Source: an uncultured Pseudomonadota bacterium (GTDB taxonomy: Bacteria > Pseudomonadota > Gammaproteobacteria > Burkholderiales > JALYOK01). From it: DNA of 64,000 bases. Position 1 is the first letter of the stretch. The number at the start of each line of letters is the position of its first letter. The notes beneath the pieces were generated by a model. That model was not told where the DNA came from and searched no databases. It saw only the letters and a program-made list of their open reading frames with translations. Shown one piece after another: positions 1 to 7,385 of the stretch. The DNA lies in assembly GCA_902826775.1 (NCBI GenBank), contig CADEHE010000008.1, positions 149,797-213,796 of the forward strand. The letters run 5' to 3'. Made by a program: the position numbers and the translations under genes.

Positions 1-745
1 AGGTCGCGCCCATGGCGAAGGCCAACAGTTTCACGTTGCGCGTGTTGATGCCCATCGCTTCGGCAGCGACTTCGTCTTCGCGTATTGCCACCCAGGCGCG
101 TCCGATGCGCGAACGCTCTAGGCGGATCGATACAAAAATGATTAGCAGCGTGAGCGCGAGAAATAAGTAGTAATACTTGTGCGCGCCGGAGAACGTGATG
201 CCGCCGATGCTTTGGGTACGGCTAAACGAAAACGCGCCCAGTTGCGCCGGATCGACCAGGTTGATGCCTTGTGGTCCGTTGGTGATGTTGTACGGGCGAT
301 CGAGATTATTGAGGAAGATGCGAATGATTTCGCCGAAACCGAGTGTGACGATGGCGAGGTAATCGCCGCGCAAACGCAGCGTCGGCGCCCCAAGCAAGAC
401 GCCGAAGCCGGCTGCGATGACAGCGCCAAGCGGCAGTAAAACCCAGAACGGCAGGTGTAAATCGAAGTGCGCAGAAGCCAGCAGCGCGTAGACGTAAGCA
501 CCGACTGCGTAGAAGGCGACATAGCCGAGATCGAGCAAGCCCGCATAACCGACCACGATGTTCAAGCCCAGCGCGAGCATGACGTAGAGCAGCACAAAAT
601 CGAATATGCGCACCCAAGTGCGGCCGAACGCCGCGTCGATCGCGAACGGCAGTAACGCCAGCAGCACGCCGACGACGATAAACGTCATCCACACCACGCG
701 CGTATTGCGGCGATTGCGATGCCACCAATCGATCAGGGTGTTCAT
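1..745 (-). CDS. livM: Branched-chain amino acid ABC transporter permease LivM (3' end outside window)
   Basis: This is an inner-membrane permease of the high-affinity branched-chain amino acid (or related amide/urea) ABC importer. The 248 visible residues start with MNTLIDWWHRNRRN and contain several hydrophobic helices. The family signature GLNIVVGYAGLLDLGYVAFY lies near residues 50-70 and LRLRGDYLAIVTLGFGEIIR near residues 110-130. The frame stays open to base 1, so the C-terminus is missing from the window. The ATG at 745 follows a perfect AGGAGG about 12 bases upstream. The gene lies 74 bp downstream of livH on the same strand, and livG and livF probably follow outside the window. The ligand cannot be told from sequence alone. 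Confidence 0.93.
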   Translation of the reverse strand, partial: MNTLIDWWHRNRRNTRVVWMTFIVVGVLLALLPFAIDAAFGRTWVRIFDFVLLYVMLALGLNIVVGYAGLLDLGYVAFYAVGAYVYALLASAHFDLHLPFWVLLPLGAVIAAGFGVLLGAPTLRLRGDYLAIVTLGFGEIIRIFLNNLDRPYNITNGPQGINLVDPAQLGAFSFSRTQSIGGITFSGAHKYYYLFLALTLLIIFVSIRLERSRIGRAWVAIREDEVAAEAMGINTRNVKLLAFAMGAT

Positions 746-799
746 ATATACTGCCTCCTATATATCCTCAAGAGACAATATTCAAGAGATATTTGAAGG

Positions 800-817
800 T
801 ATACATATTTATGTATA
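800..817. repeat. A+T-rich perfect palindrome between livH and livM
   Basis: An 8-bp inverted repeat TATACATA / TATGTATA with a 2-base loop abuts the livH stop codon. It sits in an unusually A+T-rich 74-bp spacer that also carries the livM Shine-Dalgarno sequence. It could be a hairpin in the liv mRNA or a protein-binding palindrome. No T-tract follows on the minus strand, so a terminator is unlikely. Confidence 0.5.
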
Positions 818-819
818 GA

Positions 820-1752
820 CTAGGCGCGCCCGCCTACGCGTTCGCCCAACAGTCCAGAGGGGCGCAATACGAGCACCAAGATCAGCACCAGGAAAGCGAA
901 CACATCCTTGTAGTGGCTGCCGAAAAATCCGCCAGAGAGATCGCCGATATAGCCGGCGCCAAGGCTTTCGATCAAACCGAGCAGCACGCCGCCGAGCATG
1001 GCGCCAGTAAGGTTGCCGATGCCGCCAAGCACCGCTGCGGTAAACGCCTTCAAGCCAAGCAAGAAACCCATGTAATAGTGCGCGATGCCGTAGTTCTGGC
1101 TCACCAGCACGCCCGCCACCGCAGCCAGAGCTGAGCCGATGATGAAGGTGATCGAAATCACTCGATTGATATCCACGCCCATCAACCCCGCCACGGTCGG
1201 GTCCTGTGCGGTGGCACGCATCGCCCGCCCTAGAGGCGTTTTATTGATCAGCACCAGCAGCCCGGCCATCAGCACGCAGCTCACCGCGATAATGAATAGC
1301 TGCAGCGTACTGATGGTTGCGCCGCCGACGTGCAGCGGAATGGCCGGGATGAGTTGCGGCACCGATTTGTACTGTTTGCCCCAGAGCATCATGGCCAACG
1401 CTTGCAGCACAATCGATACGCCGATAGCGGTAATAAGCGGTGCCAGGCGTGGGGCGCGGCGCAGCGGCCGGTAGGCGATGCGTTCGATGAGAAAGCCGAG
1501 CAACATGCAAGCGGGCACCGCCGCAGTCAAGCCAAGCACAAACACCAGCGGACCGGGGACGCCGCTCGCAATTAGTTTGAGACTGACCCACAAAGACACC
1601 AGGGCGCCCACCATCACAACCTCGCCGTGCGCAAAGTTGATGAGCTGCAAGATGCCGTACACCATGGTGTAGCCAAGCGCGACCAAGGCGTAGATGCTGC
1701 CCAGCACTAGGCCGTTGAAGATCTGTTGCAGGAACAAATCGAACTTCGACAT
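820..1752 (-). CDS. livH: Branched-chain amino acid ABC transporter permease LivH
   Basis: This is the second inner-membrane permease of the Liv-type importer and would pair with LivM. It has 310 residues, the usual family length, with about eight hydrophobic segments. The N-terminus reads FNGLVLGSIYALVALGYTMV, followed by the characteristic LINFAHGEVVMVGA, and the C-terminus has the TAAVLGGIGNLTGAMLGG region typical of the family. The ATG at 1752 has only a weak ribosome site. It follows the substrate-binding gene after an 85-bp gap that contains a strong hairpin, so expression probably depends on read-through of that hairpin. Confidence 0.95.
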   Translation of the reverse strand: MSKFDLFLQQIFNGLVLGSIYALVALGYTMVYGILQLINFAHGEVVMVGALVSLWVSLKLIASGVPGPLVFVLGLTAAVPACMLLGFLIERIAYRPLRRAPRLAPLITAIGVSIVLQALAMMLWGKQYKSVPQLIPAIPLHVGGATISTLQLFIIAVSCVLMAGLLVLINKTPLGRAMRATAQDPTVAGLMGVDINRVISITFIIGSALAAVAGVLVSQNYGIAHYYMGFLLGLKAFTAAVLGGIGNLTGAMLGGVLLGLIESLGAGYIGDLSGGFFGSHYKDVFAFLVLILVLVLRPSGLLGERVGGRA

Positions 1753-1790
1753 ACGTGGCGCTAGAAACTACGCGTTAGAGACGCAGGCAC

Positions 1791-1819
1791 AAACAAAAAA
1801 GGCACCCGGATCGGGTGCC
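1791..1819 (-). terminator. Intercistronic terminator between the binding-protein gene and livH
   Basis: An 8-bp stem GGCACCCG / CGGGTGCC with a 3-base loop lies at 1801-1819. On the minus strand it is followed by TTTTTTGTTT (1800-1791), a classic intrinsic terminator. Because it sits inside the liv gene string, it probably makes the binding protein more abundant than the permeases. There is also a short T-run on the plus side. Confidence 0.8.
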
Positions 1820-1837
1820 TTTTACTTGGCGTCGCAA

Positions 1838-3058
1838 TTAATTGCCGCCCACTGTTTCGACCGGCATCCACTTGCCTTCTTTGACTTGGTAAATGGTGAT
1901 CAGGCCGCCCTTCAAGTCGCCTTTTTCGTCGAACGCGATAGGGCCGGTGACACCGTTGTGCGTGATCGCAGCAAGGGCTGCAATGTACTTTGCCGGGTCG
2001 GCGGAATCCGCCTTCTTCATGGCCTCGACGAACAGCGAGGCGGCGTCGTAGCCATAGGGTGCATACAACTCAATCTTGGTCTTGTATTTCGCGACCAGTT
2101 TGTCGGCGAAGGCGGAGCCGCCCGCCATCTTGTCTAGCGGCACGCCCGGCGAAGACGCGTAGTGTCCTTCGGCGTCGGCGCCCGCGAGTTGAATGAAGTT
2201 AGGCGTTTGCACGCCGTCGCCCGCAACCAACTTTGCGGTCAGGCCAAGAGACTTCATTTGCTTGGCCATTGGACCGGCTTGCGGATCCATGCCGCCGAAA
2301 ATGATAACGTCGGGCTTCTTGCCTTTGGCGCTGGTCAGAATCGCTTGAAAATCGGTCGACTTGTCGTCCGTAAACTCACGCGCCGCCGGCGTTTTGCCGC
2401 TCGCCTTGACAGTGCGTTCTACTACATCGGCGAGACCCTTGCCGTAGGCGGTGCGATCATCGATGATCACCACGTTCTTCATCCCAAGTTTGCCGGTGGC
2501 GAACTCGCCCAGCACCTTGCCTTGCTGATTGTCGTTCGCCATCACACGGAACGTGGTTTTGAAACCTTGTTCGGTCAACTTAGGATTGGTTGCCGAAGGG
2601 GAGATGTTGGGGAGGTTGTTGTCGCTGTAGATCTTAGAGGCGGGGATGCTGGTGCCGGAGTTCATATGCCCGACCACGCCCGCGACTTTCGCGTCCACCA
2701 ACTTTTGCGCGACGATGGTCGCTTTTGACGGATTGGCTTCGTCGTCTTCGGCCATCAACTCGAACTTGACTTTCTGGCCGCCGAGCATAACGCCAGCTTC
2801 GTTGGCTTCGTCCAAGGCAAGCTGCGCGCCGTCGCGGATCTCTATACCCAAATGCGCTTGTGGTCCTGTAAGCGGAACGGCCAAACCGATTTTTACCACC
2901 GGAGCGGCCGGTTCGGTTGGTGCCGGTGCCGAGGCAGGCGCGGCAGCCTGCTGTGTATCGCCGGCAGGTTTGCTTGCCTCAGGCGCTGGTGATTCGGTTT
3001 TGCCGCAGCCCCACAGTGCTAGCGCGGCGAGGACTGCGGAAAGACGGGCGAGTGTCAT
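1838..3058 (-). CDS. livK: Branched-chain amino acid ABC transporter substrate-binding lipoprotein
   Basis: This is the periplasmic binding protein of the Liv importer, of the Peripla_BP_6 / Leu-Ile-Val-binding family, with 406 residues. A lipoprotein signal is visible: a hydrophobic N-terminus ends in LWGC with Cys18 as the lipidation site. A Pro/Ala/Glu-rich flexible linker (about residues 19-50) separates it from the binding domain, which opens with VVKIGLAVPLTGPQAHLG. Internal family features include GVVGHMNSGTSIPASKIY and VIIDDRTAYGKGLAD. It is the promoter-proximal gene of the minus-strand liv group, followed by a terminator hairpin and then livH. The symbol reflects the family; the ligand could be another amino acid or amide. 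Confidence 0.93.
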   Translation of the reverse strand: MTLARLSAVLAALALWGCGKTESPAPEASKPAGDTQQAAAPASAPAPTEPAAPVVKIGLAVPLTGPQAHLGIEIRDGAQLALDEANEAGVMLGGQKVKFELMAEDDEANPSKATIVAQKLVDAKVAGVVGHMNSGTSIPASKIYSDNNLPNISPSATNPKLTEQGFKTTFRVMANDNQQGKVLGEFATGKLGMKNVVIIDDRTAYGKGLADVVERTVKASGKTPAAREFTDDKSTDFQAILTSAKGKKPDVIIFGGMDPQAGPMAKQMKSLGLTAKLVAGDGVQTPNFIQLAGADAEGHYASSPGVPLDKMAGGSAFADKLVAKYKTKIELYAPYGYDAASLFVEAMKKADSADPAKYIAALAAITHNGVTGPIAFDEKGDLKGGLITIYQVKEGKWMPVETVGGN

Positions 3059-3195
3059 AGCTTGCCTCGATCTAGAGTTGGAGGGATGGTGACGCCGCGA
3101 TTATGCGAACAGCCCTGCGCATTGTCAAACTAACTAGTTGGATTGGAAAGGCTTTTGCTTTGGGCTCGCGCGTTGCAGGGTAGCGGGCGAGGGCG

Positions 3196-3227
3196 AAAAA
3201 AAACCGGCGAGCACTGCTCGCCGGTTT
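3196..3227 (-). terminator. Strong terminator downstream of cytochrome c
   Basis: A perfect inverted repeat, AAACCGGCGAGCA against TGCTCGCCGGTTT, spans 3201-3227. On the minus strand it is followed by eight T residues (3203-3196). It ends the cytochrome c transcript. The plus side also has a T-run, so it may work in both directions. Confidence 0.85.
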
Positions 3228-3274
3228 CTTTTTAAGATCTCTAATGCGTAGATCTTCGCTGCGCGGACTGGCTA

Positions 3275-3589
3275 TTACTTAAGCGAAAGTATCCACTTCA
3301 CCAACGTTTTGACGTCCTCGTCTTTCACGGCGACATTGGGCGGCATCGGTACCGGACCCCACACGCCGCTGCCACCTTTCTTGACCTTATCGACCAGCTT
3401 GCCTTCGGCGCTCGCGTCGCCAGCATATTTCTTGGCGACATCTTTAAACGCCGGGCCGACGATTTTCTTATCTACGGTATGACAGGCCATACAGGCGCTC
3501 TTCGTCGCCAATTCCTGGTTTGCAAACGAAGCGGTCGAAAACATTGCACCTGCCACTGCGGCCAGAACCCCCCAAGTACGAACTTTCAT
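3275..3589 (-). CDS. Class I cytochrome c (c-551/c-552 type), periplasmic
   Basis: This is a small soluble periplasmic electron carrier of 104 residues. A Sec signal peptide ends near ASFA (residue 23). The haem attachment motif CMACH is at residues 33-37, and the PMPP motif places the axial methionine at Met82, as in cytochromes c-551/c-552. The GPAFKDVAKKY stretch is also typical. The ATG at 3589 is preceded by AAGGAGAA. The gene appears monocistronic, ending at a strong terminator. Likely partners are cytochrome oxidases, nitrite reductases or dehydrogenases; the PQQ dehydrogenase at 41.9-43.6 kb is one possible donor, but that is inference. Confidence 0.93.
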   Translation of the reverse strand: MKVRTWGVLAAVAGAMFSTASFANQELATKSACMACHTVDKKIVGPAFKDVAKKYAGDASAEGKLVDKVKKGGSGVWGPVPMPPNVAVKDEDVKTLVKWILSLK

Positions 3590-3964
3590 GCGTTCTCCTT
3601 ACCCTATGTAATCGCGTCTCACAAAGACCTTGCATTTTACGCTGCCCGTCTAGCGCTTGCAAAGCCAGGTCAGCTTCTCGTAAGGTCGTCAACGACGCTT
3701 GCCTGCTGCTAACGCCTAAATCACAAAGCGCGTTGACGCTTGCGCGCGCGGCGACCCGGTCATCATGTGAAATTGTGTGACCTCGGCATCGCCTTTTGGC
3801 AGACGATGCTGGCACATTACAGGCTAAAAGCGTTACGTCAGAAAGGCAAAGGGGAGTTGCGGTGCCGCTGCCTATAGGCTGGCAAGTGCTTGATTCCTGT
3901 GCTAACATCGTTGCCAAGTTAATTATTCTCCACGTCAACAGTCAATTTGCCAGCCGCTGCGGCG
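3590..3964. other. Intergenic region between divergent genes
   Basis: These 375 bases separate the minus-strand cytochrome c gene from the plus-strand small protein gene and should hold both promoters. I see the AAGGAGAA ribosome site of the cytochrome gene next to 3590. I found no convincing -35/-10 pair, repeat or RNA gene. A long open frame on the minus strand here overlaps the cytochrome gene in another frame and shows no protein-family signature. Confidence 0.5.
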
Positions 3965-4219
3965 ATGTCAGAAGAATACATATCCGAACTCGAAAAGCAG
4001 TATCCGCGCATCATGAACGAGTTGCTCTCGCGCTGGGGTTCACCTCGGTTCGAGCCTTACGCCAATCAGCTCATCATCGATGAGCGCGGCGGCCGCAAAG
4101 GCTTTTCACCCGAGGTGATCGCCGAACTGCTGTTCCTCTACGCGCTGGACATGTTCGCGCGCGAGTTCGATACGCAGCAAGCGTTTGTGCCCTACGTCAA
4201 TCCCGTCTATCGCAAGTAA
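3965..4219 (+). CDS. Small conserved-looking protein of unknown function
   Basis: The frame encodes 84 residues beginning MSEEYISELEKQYPRIMNEL, mixed charged and amphipathic, probably helical and cytosolic, with no signal peptide or membrane segment. I do not recognise a family. An alternative start 18 bases upstream would add six residues; the internal ATG is preferred because the added residues are a low-complexity MPAAAA run. Codon use matches neighbouring genes and the frame ends cleanly 33 bp before the GST gene, so the two are probably cotranscribed. The sequence SPEVIAELLFLYALDMFAREF looks like a compact helical core. Confidence 0.6.
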   Translation: MSEEYISELEKQYPRIMNELLSRWGSPRFEPYANQLIIDERGGRKGFSPEVIAELLFLYALDMFAREFDTQQAFVPYVNPVYRK

Positions 4220-4252
4220 ACTACGCACTCCTTTAGCGTAAAGGCGTGCGCG

Positions 4253-4873
4253 ATGATCGAGCTGTACACGTGGAACACTTCCAATGGGCGCAAGGCTTCC
4301 ATCATGCTCGAGGAACTGGGGGTTACATACAACGTTCATCCAATAAATATCGGAAAGGACGAGCAATTCTCCCTTGAGTATAGGAAGACCAATCCGAACT
4401 CCAAAATTCCTGCCTTAGTGGACAGTGAAGGTCCCGATGGCCAGCCTATTGTCGTTTTTGAGTCCGGCGCCATACTCATCTACCTCGCCGAGAAATACGG
4501 GCGCCTCTTGCCGAGCGCGCCCCGCAGCCGCTATGAGGTGCTGCAATGGCTCATGTGGCAGATGGGTGGGGTGGGACCGATGTTCGGTCAAGTGCACCAC
4601 TTCTTACGCGCTGCGCCGGAGCCGGTGCCCTATGCCATCGAGCGCTACTCGAAAGAGTGTAGACGCCTTTACGGCGTGCTCGACGAGCGGCTGCATGGCC
4701 GTGAGTTCGTCGTTGATGACTATTCGATCGCGGACATCGCCATCTTTCCGTGGGTCGCTCGCTATGACTGGCAAAAGATTGACTTGGCTGCGTTCCCGAA
4801 TGTGAAGCGCTGGTTTGAACGTATCAGTGCGCGGCCGGCTGTGCAGCGCGGTTTGAACGTGCCAAAGACCTAA
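4253..4873 (+). CDS. Glutathione S-transferase family protein (YfcG/YghU-like)
   Basis: This is a cytosolic GST of 206 residues. The N-terminal thioredoxin-like domain starts MIELYTWNTSNGRKASIMLE, where the Asn/Ser region replaces the catalytic Tyr/Cys as in the nu-class YfcG and YghU disulfide-bond oxidoreductases. The cis-proline loop NPNSKIPALVD (about residues 47-57) and the glutathione-binding FESGAILIYLAEKYG (about 71-85) are clear. The C-terminal helical domain contains VDDYSIADIAIFPW, the conserved GST Asp motif. It likely acts in glutathione-dependent thiol reduction or detoxification. It lies just downstream of a small unknown gene. Confidence 0.92.
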   Translation: MIELYTWNTSNGRKASIMLEELGVTYNVHPINIGKDEQFSLEYRKTNPNSKIPALVDSEGPDGQPIVVFESGAILIYLAEKYGRLLPSAPRSRYEVLQWLMWQMGGVGPMFGQVHHFLRAAPEPVPYAIERYSKECRRLYGVLDERLHGREFVVDDYSIADIAIFPWVARYDWQKIDLAAFPNVKRWFERISARPAVQRGLNVPKT

Positions 4874-5055
4874 TTGGAGATCGCGTGCATCAACCAACGC
4901 GTACTTCGATTGGCTTTGCGTCGGCATGAAGTATCAGCGCTTTGCCATAACTTCACTGCTTACCGCCCGGCGCGCCCGCTACGCTGCGTTACATGAATAG
5001 TTCTGATTCTTTCGCAGCTCGAATTTCGATATAGATTCAGTCTCTCGGAGGCCCT

Positions 5056-6687
5056 TTGCTCAGCTCCATAACCTCAAAGCGTCTCGTCGTCGGCGCCGCC
5101 ATCTGTGTCACTGCGCTCGGGATATTCGCGCAGCAACTAAATTCGTGGCAGCGCTACGCGCCGGACGGCAGCGACCTCAACGTCGACCTGGAACATCCCG
5201 ACGCGTTGATCCGTTCCGCTCACCTCGCGCGCTTGCCGCGAGATTTGCTGGCGCAGCCGTTGTTTAAAGATTTGCTGGACGAGGACTTTGTCTTTTACTA
5301 CGAGCACAACGCTGATCGGCTCGGGTTGGTGGGGGCATTGCGCCGCATTGCGTACGAGCACGAACTGCAATGGCCCGACCGGTTGGTCGCCGAAGTTCTG
5401 GATGAACCCGCCGAAGTCGCGCTCTGGCGAGATGACAAAGGCGCGCTGCGGCACTTCTCGCTACTCCTCCGCAGAAATCCGCTAGAAAAAGTGATCGAGC
5501 AGGCCGCTAGCGTAGCGCTCAAGGACAAGCAACTTAAACTCGCCGGCACACTGCGCGTAGGTAGCGACTCTGTCAACGTGCTTAGCTTGGAGTACGCTCC
5601 GCGGCGCGCGCTACTCCTCGCGTCGCGCGGCGAGCGGCTGGTTATCTTGTCCGCGCCAGGCATGCTCATCGACGCCCAAGGCGCAATCAAAGAAGCGGCG
5701 GCTGCGGCGGTGTCGAATTGGCTGGCGATGGATTCCTCAAGTGCGGCTTTCCCGCGCCAGGCGCGCGATACGCCCCCAGTACGCGACGGGCATCAAGTAC
5801 TGATTGGGGCCAATACCTTATCGCTCGGCTACCAGCACTTCTTCCCTAGCTTTGAAGCAATGCGCTTCGACTTTGGTGCGCAAAGTTTCTCCACGTACGT
5901 GCGGTTGGCTGCCCAACAACCAGGACAGGACCGGCCGAACGGCGCTCCAGTGTGGCAGGCGCTGCCTGCCGGTGCAGCGGCTTGCGCACTGCTGCCGGTC
6001 GACTGGCATGAAGCTGGCGAGCAGCTACGCGACGATTTGAGCGGGCCGGCCGGCGGTCCGCAGCAGTTCGACACATTGGTCGCACAAGCCGATGGCGCAG
6101 CAGCCGCATGCTGGTACCGCGAAGGGCGCCTGGCCACGCCATTGTTCGTCGCGCGCTTGCGCAGCGAACCCAGTGCTGAGCTAGCGGCGCAGCTCGGTAA
6201 AGTTTTCATGTGGAGCATACCGAAGGCGGGCGGGGACGTCGCACAAACGCGCAGCAAAGAAGTCGCGACTTGGACGCGCGAGGCGCAACTCGCACCACGC
6301 GCGAAAGACGACGAAGGGGCCAAAACTAAAGTCGCGTTTGCGCTTGCAAAACAGTACGTGCTGTTCTCGCCGGATGCGCGCTTAGTCGAGCGCGCCATCG
6401 CGGCGATCGAGCTGCGCTACCCCAATGTTCACGAAACGTTGCCGCAAGCAGCCCGCAGCAACGCGCTGGCGACCATTCACCCAAAGGCGCTGGCTGCCAT
6501 GGTCAAGCGCGAGGCCGAGCAGACCTTGCGCGATGAGCCGGTACTTGCCCAAGCCATTACGCGCCAACTGAGCCCGCGGCTGGACAAGTTCGCTAAGCAA
6601 CCGGCAGTCGCGCTCGTGGCGACGCCACCAAGCGTGGCAGAAGCGGCGTGGGTGCCGGTTGAGTGGATTGCGCTGCAGAGCAGATGA
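5056..6687 (+). CDS. yfaA: DUF2138 (YfaA-type) protein, first gene of the alpha-2-macroglobulin operon
   Basis: This protein of 543 residues is recognised as the YfaA/DUF2138 type mainly from its position in a YfaA-T-S-Q-P gene string. A single hydrophobic N-terminal segment (residues 9-26) looks like a membrane anchor or signal, with the rest periplasmic. The start is a TTG at 5056 preceded by GGAG; no better start is visible. The biochemical role of the family is unknown. The 3' end overlaps the next gene by an ATGA junction at 6684-6687, which implies coupled translation. In Pseudomonas, proteins of the equivalent mag operon form an inner-membrane complex with the macroglobulin, so an assembly or anchoring role is plausible. 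Confidence 0.75.
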   Translation: MLSSITSKRLVVGAAICVTALGIFAQQLNSWQRYAPDGSDLNVDLEHPDALIRSAHLARLPRDLLAQPLFKDLLDEDFVFYYEHNADRLGLVGALRRIAYEHELQWPDRLVAEVLDEPAEVALWRDDKGALRHFSLLLRRNPLEKVIEQAASVALKDKQLKLAGTLRVGSDSVNVLSLEYAPRRALLLASRGERLVILSAPGMLIDAQGAIKEAAAAAVSNWLAMDSSSAAFPRQARDTPPVRDGHQVLIGANTLSLGYQHFFPSFEAMRFDFGAQSFSTYVRLAAQQPGQDRPNGAPVWQALPAGAAACALLPVDWHEAGEQLRDDLSGPAGGPQQFDTLVAQADGAAAACWYREGRLATPLFVARLRSEPSAELAAQLGKVFMWSIPKAGGDVAQTRSKEVATWTREAQLAPRAKDDEGAKTKVAFALAKQYVLFSPDARLVERAIAAIELRYPNVHETLPQAARSNALATIHPKALAAMVKREAEQTLRDEPVLAQAITRQLSPRLDKFAKQPAVALVATPPSVAEAAWVPVEWIALQSR

Positions 6688-7385
6688 CACGCCGCAAGAC
6701 ACTACGCGCATTGAGCGTGGCGCTGGGGGGCGTGATTATCGGCCAGGCGAGTTTGCGCCCGACGCCAGTGCTTGCCCTACAACCGTCTGCGCTGCCCGAG
6801 TTGGGCGTCGCACGCTTGGATCGAGAGCAATCGCGGCGGTTCCGCGCGTGGATGGTGCGTCTGGTGCGGGTGCAGTTCCAACAAGGCCCGACTCCGCGTT
6901 GGCAGCATCGCGACTGCGCAGGCTTGGTACGCTTCACCGTCGCCGAGGCATTGCGCGAGCATGACGACAAATGGCGCCGCGCCAACGGCTTGCATGGCGG
7001 CCACATTGCCAGCTTGCCGCCCGACTTGCGCTTGACGCCTGCCCAGCAGCAGTTGCGTCACCGCTGGCGTCTGGCCGATGGTTCCACATCGGCCTACGTC
7101 GGAGCGCTGGAGATGGTTCAGGAGAACAGTGTCTTCGTCGGCAAAGACATCAATCTGGCGCAGCCGGGCGATCTGCTGTTTTTCGATCAAGGCGATGATC
7201 AGCACCTCATGGTCTGGATGGGCGATCACATTGCCTATCACACTGGAACGGTGGCGCCCGACGACACCGGCATGCGCGCAGTCACCCTGCGCGAGTTACT
7301 CGACTGGAAGGACACACGTTGGCAACCGATTGCATACAACTCCAACTACATCGGCGTGTTTCGTTTAGGGTTCTTGACGCGATGA
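6684..7385 (+). CDS. yfaT: DUF1175 (YfaT-type) protein, NlpC/P60-like cysteine peptidase fold
   Basis: This exported protein has 233 residues. The ATG at 6684 overlaps the preceding stop as ATGA; an upstream start would give an implausible extension before the signal. The N-terminus MTRRKTLRALSVALGG carries a twin arginine before a hydrophobic stretch, so export could be Tat or Sec. DCAGLVRF around Cys78 and QPGDLLFFDQGDDQHLMVWMG with His174 match the Cys and His blocks of NlpC/P60-type peptidases that cut cell-wall peptides. I infer a papain-like hydrolase, with DUF1175 as the family name. It also overlaps the macroglobulin gene by ATGA at 7382-7385. Confidence 0.8.
   Translation: MTRRKTLRALSVALGGVIIGQASLRPTPVLALQPSALPELGVARLDREQSRRFRAWMVRLVRVQFQQGPTPRWQHRDCAGLVRFTVAEALREHDDKWRRANGLHGGHIASLPPDLRLTPAQQQLRHRWRLADGSTSAYVGALEMVQENSVFVGKDINLAQPGDLLFFDQGDDQHLMVWMGDHIAYHTGTVAPDDTGMRAVTLRELLDWKDTRWQPIAYNSNYIGVFRLGFLTR

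Noticed and set aside
3468..3938. Minus-strand frame of 156 codons overlapping the cytochrome c gene
   Set aside because: It shares the strand but not the frame of a clear cytochrome c gene, has no family signature and reads Arg/Ser-rich.
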